Assembly (NCBI GenBank): GCA_009910795.1
Contig: VMEE01000037.1
Location: forward strand, 1 to 11,562
Origin: Dehalobacter sp. CP
GTDB taxonomy: Bacteria; Bacillota_B; Desulfitobacteriia; Desulfitobacteriales; Syntrophobotulaceae
Direction of reading: 5' to 3'
DNA length: 11,562 nucleotides
In this document: positions 6,459 through 11,562 of the stretch, piece by piece
Numbering within the stretch: position 1 is the first letter of the stretch
Layout: each line of letters begins with the position of its first letter
The notes under the pieces: model-generated
What the model saw: the letters and a program-made list of their open reading frames with translations, nothing else
Told to the model about the DNA's origin: nothing
Database searches by the model: none
Position numbers and translations under genes: made by a program

Positions 6459-7613
6459 ATGTGGTTTGTCCTACACGCGATGCTATGGAAACGCAAATTG
6501 TTTTTTATTCTGCTTGTTTGCATAACATTGTCGGTAGTGCTCCCGGCACACTATGTATTTGAGAACGTAAGAAAGCTGCTCATCGAAGAGACACAGAGCA
6601 AGGCGACTGATATCGCAGTCAGCATTGCCTCGTTTTTAATCCAGGACATTGAATCCTACCGCACCCTTTCAGAGACATTGGCGTTGACCATCGACGACCC
6701 TTCCTATTCATATTACCTCAAGACCAACTCGGTATTGAGGGCGATCAAGAAACAGACCGACACCTCCTACATTTTCACGGCAAAGTACATCGATGAGCAA
6801 ACCAAGGCATATGTACTGGACGGAGAGTGTCCTGACAGCGAATTCTTCTCTCCCTTCGGCAGCCAAGATGGCTTGAACGATGCAGAGAAGGAAGTGCTCC
6901 TAACAGTACAGGTGAGTGCGAGCGGTATTGTGGAGGACCCCGTCTGGGGAGCCTACCTGACCGGGTATGCTCCCATCATCGACCCAAGCGACGACATGCT
7001 GGTCGGATGGGTCGGTGTTGATTACGATGCAGACTTCTTCTCCATCAGGTCGGCCCGTGTCTCGTGGATTCTCGGTATCTGCTTCACATTCTTCATTCTC
7101 AGTATGACGGTCATCCTCTACTATGTGATTGTGGCGATTCATAAGAAGTCAGCAACCGATTATTTGACCAAGCTGGGCAATAAACGCTCGTTCAGCCATA
7201 CCGTGGAAGCTCTGTTTCGCGATGCGCAGCACTCCAACAGAGCTTTTGCGCTGCTGATGATCGATGTAAACAGATTCAAGCAGATCAATGACACGTTCGG
7301 CCACCCTGCCGGCGATGCAGTGCTGAAGCACATTGCCGGGGCTTTGGCTGCAGCCATGGAGTCGCCAAGAGGCTGCTTCCGCTATGGAGGTGACGAATTC
7401 GCAATCCTGCTTGCAAATGCATCACCATTCGCTGTTGAGTTGTCCAGAGCTGCGATTCATGAGGAGATCGAGGCGCTTACCATCGATGAGCTGCATGGAT
7501 ACCGGGTGTCGGTGAGCATCGGGATGGCAATGTGGGAGAAGGGAAAGACTCTACAGGACTTGATCGACGAAGCCGACCAGGACCTGTATGAGCAGAAGAA
7601 ATTGCGTTCATGA
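6459..7613 (+). CDS. Membrane-anchored sensor diguanylate cyclase (GGDEF), 384 residues
   Basis: Makes cyclic di-GMP from two GTP in response to an external signal. Order: short cytoplasmic start; TM1 (about residues 12-32); an extracytoplasmic sensor of about 170 residues with Cache-like traits (a D-T-S-Y-I-F-T-A-K-Y region, then G-Y-A-P-I-I-D and V-G-W-V-G-V-D-Y-D near its end); TM2 (about 202-225); then the GGDEF domain, starting at D-Y-L-T-K-L-G-N-K-R. The active-site loop is intact as Y-G-G-D-E-F with GGDEF at 310-314, and F-K-Q-I-N-D-T-F-G-H is present, so it should be active. The allosteric I-site RxxD is missing; E-S-P-R stands in its place, so product inhibition is probably weak. ATG 6459 has GGAG 6 nt upstream. 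Its last 6 nt overlap the convergent PIG-L gene. Confidence 0.93.
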   Translation: MWFVLHAMLWKRKLFFILLVCITLSVVLPAHYVFENVRKLLIEETQSKATDIAVSIASFLIQDIESYRTLSETLALTIDDPSYSYYLKTNSVLRAIKKQTDTSYIFTAKYIDEQTKAYVLDGECPDSEFFSPFGSQDGLNDAEKEVLLTVQVSASGIVEDPVWGAYLTGYAPIIDPSDDMLVGWVGVDYDADFFSIRSARVSWILGICFTFFILSMTVILYYVIVAIHKKSATDYLTKLGNKRSFSHTVEALFRDAQHSNRAFALLMIDVNRFKQINDTFGHPAGDAVLKHIAGALAAAMESPRGCFRYGGDEFAILLANASPFAVELSRAAIHEEIEALTIDELHGYRVSVSIGMAMWEKGKTLQDLIDEADQDLYEQKKLRS

Positions 7614-8348
7614 CCGCACAGTGATGGGTAATCCCTTCCCTACATACGGCACAAAGCGCTTGAAGCCCTCTGCGTACTCAATGCTCAGCTTTGTCCAGAT
7701 GCGTGCCTGGAAGGCACGGTGCTTGGCAAAATGCACATAGAAGTCTCCCAGCTGAGGCTGGCAGCCGAACTTTGCTATGGCCTGCATTTTCTTCTCTTGG
7801 TTGGCAGAGATGTCGACATAGAAGTCAGGGTCGAACTTGTTGAACTCACTCATGGGAACCGTAGGCTCGAAGAAGTAGATGTTCGGGTAGTAATGGGCCG
7901 GGGTACCCGGCAGAGCACCGAGCTGTGATGCACTGTTGCAGGCCATTACCACGGCGTTGCCAGTATTGGCATGGTCGGGGTTGGTGGGGTCGACCGTCCA
8001 ATGGGTGAGAATAATCTCGGGCTTGATCTGAAGCACTCGTTTTATGAGATAACGCGTACGCTCGGCGTCGATTACCAAGGGGTAGTCGTCCCAGTCGAGA
8101 AACTCAATGGTGGCTCCTAAGGTTTTTGCTGCTTCTGTGGATTCTCTCTTTCGGAGCTCTGAACAAGCTTCATAACTCCCCTCTGGATTATCCTTCCAAT
8201 ATCCGCCCGACTCACCGCGGACTCCGCAGGTAAGGGCCAGGACATGTACGCTAAAGCCTTGTTGCACTAAGTTGAGTATTGTTCCCCCGCTTCGGGTACA
8301 GTAGTCTGCTGCATGGGCGCTGACTACCAGGACATTGTTTGCTGCCAT
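7608..8348 (-). CDS. PIG-L/LmbE-fold protein, GalB-like subgroup, 246 residues
   Basis: PIG-L proteins are zinc enzymes, mostly N-deacetylases on sugars, but the same fold includes GalB, 4-oxalomesaconate hydratase. Here the N-terminal motif is S-A-H-A-A-D-Y (H12, D15) in place of the usual A-H-P-D-D: the metal ligands His and Asp stay, but the general-base Asp position is Ala14. Then come C-T-R-S-G-G-T-I, G-V-R-G-E-S, and T-H-W-T-V-D-P-T-N-P-D-H with H126 as the third likely ligand. The S-A-H-x-x-D and R-G-E-S arrangement resembles GalB more than MshB-type deacetylases, from memory. ATG 8348 is chosen because the first beta strand follows at once and AAGGA lies 5-6 nt upstream; the frame is open to 8441. 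It follows the amidohydrolase on the same strand after a 182-nt gap with a hairpin. Substrate unknown; a hydratase or deacylase are both possible. Confidence 0.87.
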   Translation of the reverse strand: MAANNVLVVSAHAADYCTRSGGTILNLVQQGFSVHVLALTCGVRGESGGYWKDNPEGSYEACSELRKRESTEAAKTLGATIEFLDWDDYPLVIDAERTRYLIKRVLQIKPEIILTHWTVDPTNPDHANTGNAVVMACNSASQLGALPGTPAHYYPNIYFFEPTVPMSEFNKFDPDFYVDISANQEKKMQAIAKFGCQPQLGDFYVHFAKHRAFQARIWTKLSIEYAEGFKRFVPYVGKGLPITVRS

Positions 8349-8422
8349 ACCTTTCCTTTCTTCATGTTTCGTCGGCTCGGCCATCGGCGACAGCCTCGCC
8401 TCCTCAGTCTCATCCTGCTGCC

Positions 8423-8436
8423 CTTTCGCTCGAAAG
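8423..8436. promoter_or_regulatory. Short inverted repeat upstream of the PIG-L gene
   Basis: CTTTCG-CT-CGAAAG, a perfect repeat with 6-bp arms and a 2-bp centre, 75-88 bp before the PIG-L start. It could be an operator; no promoter boxes were convincing near it. Confidence 0.25.
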
Positions 8437-8497
8437 AGCATGCAGACAATACCCTATGATAGACCAAAGGGGTATGGCAGGGCTACTGAAACAATGC

Positions 8498-8522
8498 GGC
8501 TCCAGCACCGTGCACTGGAGCC
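8498..8522 (-). terminator. GC-rich hairpin after the amidohydrolase gene, possible terminator
   Basis: GGCTCCAG (8498-8505) and CTGGAGCC (8515-8522) are perfect 8-bp arms around a 9-nt loop, 8 nt past the amidohydrolase stop. On the minus strand the hairpin is followed by GCATTGTTT, a weak T-rich tail. It may end or reduce transcription before the PIG-L gene, or only protect the upstream mRNA. Confidence 0.55.
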
Positions 8523-8530
8523 TTGGACTC

Positions 8531-9889
8531 TTATCGTACAGGAAATCTATCGCGTAACTGGATACCCGCCCGTTTTCTGATCGCATCGGCCCTTTGCTGG
8601 GCTTCACACAGTATTGCCGTCTCATCGATGGTAAGCACCACCCGGTCCTTCATGAGCCATTTGCCATCACACATGGTGCTCTCCACGTTGGAGGAGTGCA
8701 TGGACGTCACGAGGTTCGCAATCGGATCGTGCAGGGGGAACATGCCGGCGCTTGCAGGGTTGATGACGATCAAATCCGCCTTCTTGCCGATGGCAAGCGA
8801 GCCGATGTTCTCTTCATCAAGCAGGGCACGTGCACCATTGGTGGTGACCATGCGCAGAATATCCTGGGCCTTCATGACCGTGGGGTCGAGCCTCCAACCC
8901 TTATGGATCAGGCTGGTCAGCCACATTTCATCGATCAGGTCCATCCTGTTGTTCGAGGGCGCCCCGTCGGTGCCGATGGTGACGCAGATGCCGGCATCGA
9001 GCATCTTCGGCACCTTGGCAAACCCAAGCACCCGCATGGCGGCGGCTGGGTTGTGCGAAACCTTCACGTTGCGCTTGGCAAAGAGTGCAACTTCCTCATC
9101 ATCGAGCCACACCGTGTGAACGGCAAGGAAATTGCTGTCCAGCACGCCCAGATCCTCCAAATGGCGGACCGTCCCCACCCCGTGAAGACTCTTGCAGTAC
9201 TCGACTTCCTCCTTGACCTCGGCCACATGCATATGCACCCCGACGTCGTAGTGATCTGCAAGCTCCTTCGTTCGCACGATAAGATCGTCGGAGTTGTTGA
9301 AGATCGTCCTCAATCCGAACCAGACCTGCACCCTTCCATCGGCACTGTTGTGCAGCGCCTCAAGGTCCTGGACCTGCTGGTCCAGCTCCTCGTCGGTGGT
9401 CCGCTGCCAAATCTTGGGCAGCCCCTCTCCAGAGTCCATGCTCGACTTGGCCAATTTGGCACGCAGGCCTGCCTGCGAGACAGCCCGAGCCATCGACTTC
9501 ACAAACTGTCCGCCCGGTTCTGCAAACGAAGTAACTCCCGCTCGAATCTGCTCGATGCAAGTCAGCAGCGTCGAGACATAGGAGTCCTCGGGTGTAAGGG
9601 AGCTCTCATAAGGGAAGGTTCGTTCATGCAGCCAGGTCAACAGATTCACATCGTCCCCCAGGCCGCGTCCGAGTTGCTGAGAGGTGTGGACATGGGTGTT
9701 GATCAAGCCGGGGAGAATGATTTTCCCGGTGCAGTCAAATGTTTGGGCGTCAGCCCGTACCGATTGGGGATCGACGTCCCCCACTGCAGCTATCCTGTCG
9801 TCCTGAATGAGCACACTCCCCTTGGAGTACACCTGTTCATGCTCATCCATGGTCACGATATAGGCATTTTTCAAGAGCGTCTGGTTCAT
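8531..9889 (-). CDS. Amidohydrolase of the ATZ/TRZ (MtaD/SsnA-like) group, 452 residues
   Basis: A metal-dependent deaminase or hydrolase on an N-heterocycle; the group includes 5'-methylthioadenosine/S-adenosylhomocysteine deaminase and triazine hydrolases. The N-terminal beta-sandwich (V-T-M-D, then G-K-I-I-L-P-G-L-I-N) leads to H66-x-H68 (N-T-H-V-H), the next ligand with its partner Glu in H-M-H-V-A-E (H219, H221, E224), H258 (V-H-T-V-W-L) and D308 (G-T-D-G-A-P-S-N-N). All active-site positions are present and length is normal for the group. A D-L-I-V-I-N segment near the C-terminus also fits. ATG 9889 has GGAGG 5 nt upstream and overlaps the adenine deaminase stop as ATGA, so the two are translationally coupled and likely share a pathway. 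A purine or purine-derived substrate is the best guess; 8-oxoguanine deaminase and MtaD-like activity are alternatives. Confidence 0.92.
   Translation of the reverse strand: MNQTLLKNAYIVTMDEHEQVYSKGSVLIQDDRIAAVGDVDPQSVRADAQTFDCTGKIILPGLINTHVHTSQQLGRGLGDDVNLLTWLHERTFPYESSLTPEDSYVSTLLTCIEQIRAGVTSFAEPGGQFVKSMARAVSQAGLRAKLAKSSMDSGEGLPKIWQRTTDEELDQQVQDLEALHNSADGRVQVWFGLRTIFNNSDDLIVRTKELADHYDVGVHMHVAEVKEEVEYCKSLHGVGTVRHLEDLGVLDSNFLAVHTVWLDDEEVALFAKRNVKVSHNPAAAMRVLGFAKVPKMLDAGICVTIGTDGAPSNNRMDLIDEMWLTSLIHKGWRLDPTVMKAQDILRMVTTNGARALLDEENIGSLAIGKKADLIVINPASAGMFPLHDPIANLVTSMHSSNVESTMCDGKWLMKDRVVLTIDETAILCEAQQRADAIRKRAGIQLRDRFPVR
9886..9889 (-). promoter_or_regulatory. ATGA stop/start overlap with internal GGAGG ribosome site
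   Basis: The amidohydrolase ATG (9889-9887) shares two bases with the adenine deaminase TGA (9888-9886). A strong GGAGG lies within the end of the adenine deaminase coding sequence, 5 nt before the ATG. This indicates coupled translation and fixes the amidohydrolase start. Confidence 0.85.
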
Positions 9890-11562
9890 GCATGCCTCCA
9901 ACTGATCACCGGATCGACGATGGAAAAGTCCTTTACATCAAAGAGGCCGATGTCGGTAATGCCGTAGTCGGGGATGAAGATCAGGGTGATGAAGGAGAGC
10001 GTCATGAAGGGGGAAGGCATCGAACAACCCAAAGCCTTCATAGCGTCAACAAGCTGGTGCTGGATTTTGGCTACTTCACTTCCACTCAATGTGGACAGCA
10101 GGCCTGCGATCGGCAGGGCCAGCTCTCCGACAACCTTGCCGTTGTCGACAACTACGATCGCCCCTTCGAGCTCCCGTACCCGGTTGACTGCAAGCAGCAT
10201 ATCCTCAGCATTGGTCCCCCCCACGGTGATGTTATGGTGGTCGTGCCCCACCGAGGTGGCAACAGCGCCGCGCTTCAGGCCGAAGCCCCTGATGAATGCT
10301 TTGCCGACGGTTCCTTTCTTGCCGTACCGTTCAACACAGGCAATATGCAGGACATCCTGATCGACATCTGAAGCGAGATATCCATGCTGAACTTCTACGT
10401 CAGCTGTCCGGGCCTCGGTAAGCAAACTGACAGGAGAGGAGCCAATGACTTTGACGGTAGCTCGGTTAGCGCCGTTCTCTGCTCTGATCAAAAGGTCGCC
10501 GGGCTTCAGCTCCCGCTTGAAGTGAACGGTATGCAGCAGCACCTCTGCATACTCGCCCTGTGCAAACGGCTTCATCAGCTTCCCGTCCTGGACCAGGAGG
10601 GAACCCTTTGCCACAACGGCATCGATCGTGCAGGACTGAAGCGAGGTAAGCAGGACGATGTCGGCATACTTTCCCGGGGAGACGCTTCCGTGCAGGTCGT
10701 CGATCTTCAGGCTTTCAGCCGGATTGATCGTCGCCATCTGGATGGCGGTGACAGGGTCTACGCCCGCTACAATCGCGAGGCGGATCTTGTGGTCCATGTG
10801 CCCGTACGTATACAGGTGCAAGGCATCCACATCGTCGCTTACCATGGCACAATGACGGGTGTCGATTCCCTCTTCGGTGATCGCCCTGAGGCAGGCGCGC
10901 AGATCGGTGGAGGCGGCTCCCTCGCGCATCAGAACGCGCAGGCCGTTGCGCAATTTCTCCAGGGCTTCTTCGTTTGTCGTACTTTCATGATCACTGCGGA
11001 TGCCCGTCGATGCATAGGCATGCAATGCAGGACCACCGGTTGCGGGGGCGTGGCCTTCTGCAGTTTTTCCCAGGCTCCGGGCGAGTTTCAAGACATGCCG
11101 GGACTCTGCGCTGCCTGCGAGGATCGGGGGAACCAGCACCTCGGCAAGGCCTACAGCCTCAGGCAGCTGCAGCAGCTGCTCGATCATCCCGGCATTGAGG
11201 ATGCTCCCCGTCGTCTGGAAGGCCGACTCATCTCCCATGAAGGAGGGCACCGGATATTTGAGAGTGACCGGAAGGTCCCGGCTCTCCTTGAGAATGGCAT
11301 GCAATCCTTCTAGACCGCTTACGATGGTCACTTCCATCAGGTCGCTTGCCACGCAGGTCGTTCCCAGCGGCAAGACGGTGTTTACAAACTCCGTATAGCT
11401 GAGCATGCTGCTCTCAAAGTGAATATGGGCGTCGATGAAGCCCGGGGCCAGATACCGGCCTTCGGCTTCAATGACCCGGGTGTTTGGTCCCATCGCCCCT
11501 TGTGGCAATACCCCCACCCCGGCGATGCGGTTGTTCGCAATGGAAACATCCGCCTGATACAA
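9886..11562 (-). CDS. ade: Adenine deaminase (partial, N-terminus outside window)
   Basis: Converts adenine to hypoxanthine and ammonia (EC 3.5.4.2) in purine salvage or use of purines as nitrogen source. 558 residues are seen; the frame is still open at the edge and the first visible residues (Y-Q-A-D-V-S-I) normally lie some 20-30 residues in, so the true start is just outside and the full length would match the usual ~580. Metal-site residues: H46-x-H48 in D-A-H-I-H-F-E-S-S-M (numbering from the window edge), G-H-A-P-A-T-G-G, D-H-E-S-T and M-V-S-D-D-V. The family's C-terminal domain is present with S-V-G-H-D-H-H-N-I and a late F-M-T-L-S-F region. It is the upstream gene of a pair with the amidohydrolase (4-nt overlap). 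The regulatory region is not in view. Confidence 0.95.
   Translation of the reverse strand: MYQADVSIANNRIAGVGVLPQGAMGPNTRVIEAEGRYLAPGFIDAHIHFESSMLSYTEFVNTVLPLGTTCVASDLMEVTIVSGLEGLHAILKESRDLPVTLKYPVPSFMGDESAFQTTGSILNAGMIEQLLQLPEAVGLAEVLVPPILAGSAESRHVLKLARSLGKTAEGHAPATGGPALHAYASTGIRSDHESTTNEEALEKLRNGLRVLMREGAASTDLRACLRAITEEGIDTRHCAMVSDDVDALHLYTYGHMDHKIRLAIVAGVDPVTAIQMATINPAESLKIDDLHGSVSPGKYADIVLLTSLQSCTIDAVVAKGSLLVQDGKLMKPFAQGEYAEVLLHTVHFKRELKPGDLLIRAENGANRATVKVIGSSPVSLLTEARTADVEVQHGYLASDVDQDVLHIACVERYGKKGTVGKAFIRGFGLKRGAVATSVGHDHHNITVGGTNAEDMLLAVNRVRELEGAIVVVDNGKVVGELALPIAGLLSTLSGSEVAKIQHQLVDAMKALGCSMPSPFMTLSFITLIFIPDYGITDIGLFDVKDFSIVDPVISWRHA

Noticed and set aside
8594..9967. A 457-residue open frame on the plus strand, opposite the amidohydrolase
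   Set aside because: It mirrors almost the whole amidohydrolase gene, whose motifs are unmistakable. Its His/Val/Arg-rich composition and lack of any domain are typical of an antisense shadow in GC-rich coding DNA.
10384..11313. A 309-residue open frame on the plus strand, opposite adenine deaminase
   Set aside because: Shadow of a strongly conserved enzyme gene; no ribosome site or recognisable motif.

Overview
The window looks like chromosomal DNA from a moderately GC-rich spirochaete, most likely Sphaerochaeta or a close relative. This rests on three things: the style of the exported binding protein (signal peptide ending in L-F-A-G-G, with no lipobox cysteine), family resemblance recalled from memory, and overall gene content. 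No rRNA or other marker gene is present to prove it. I see no phage, insertion sequence, CRISPR array, tRNA or rRNA.

Layout. (1) Positions 1-1091, minus strand: the first ~363 residues of an ABC-transporter solute-binding protein, with a good sigma70-type promoter and Shine-Dalgarno; its 3' end lies outside the window. (2) Positions 1092-1760: an AT-rich gap, followed by a possible 64-residue small ORF on the plus strand (1761-1955). (3) Positions 1972-3951, minus strand: a two-gene unit encoding a transglutaminase-like protein, whose catalytic Cys is replaced by Asn, and an exported protein of unknown function. (4) Positions 3952-4316: an AT-rich divergent regulatory region with repeated short motifs. 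(5) Positions 4317-6313, plus strand: a TetR-type regulator, apparently leaderless, and a radical SAM protein with extra C-terminal cysteines, separated by a perfect palindrome. (6) Positions 6459-7613, plus strand: a membrane-anchored sensor diguanylate cyclase. (7) Positions 7608-11562, minus strand: adenine deaminase (5' end outside), an ATZ/TRZ-type amidohydrolase joined to it by an ATGA stop/start overlap, then after a hairpin a PIG-L/LmbE-fold protein of the GalB-like type.

How the genes may work together. The right-hand cluster reads as purine or N-heterocycle salvage or catabolism: adenine to hypoxanthine plus ammonia, a second deaminase or hydrolase acting on a related ring, and a PIG-L-fold protein that may act as a hydratase rather than a deacetylase. 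The TetR and radical SAM genes form a plausible regulator/target pair of unknown substrate. The transglutaminase-like and exported proteins share one promoter and probably act together. The most unusual points are the Cys-to-Asn change in the transglutaminase-like protein, the apparent leaderless start and promoter-overlapping inverted repeat of the TetR gene, and the missing base Asp in the PIG-L protein.
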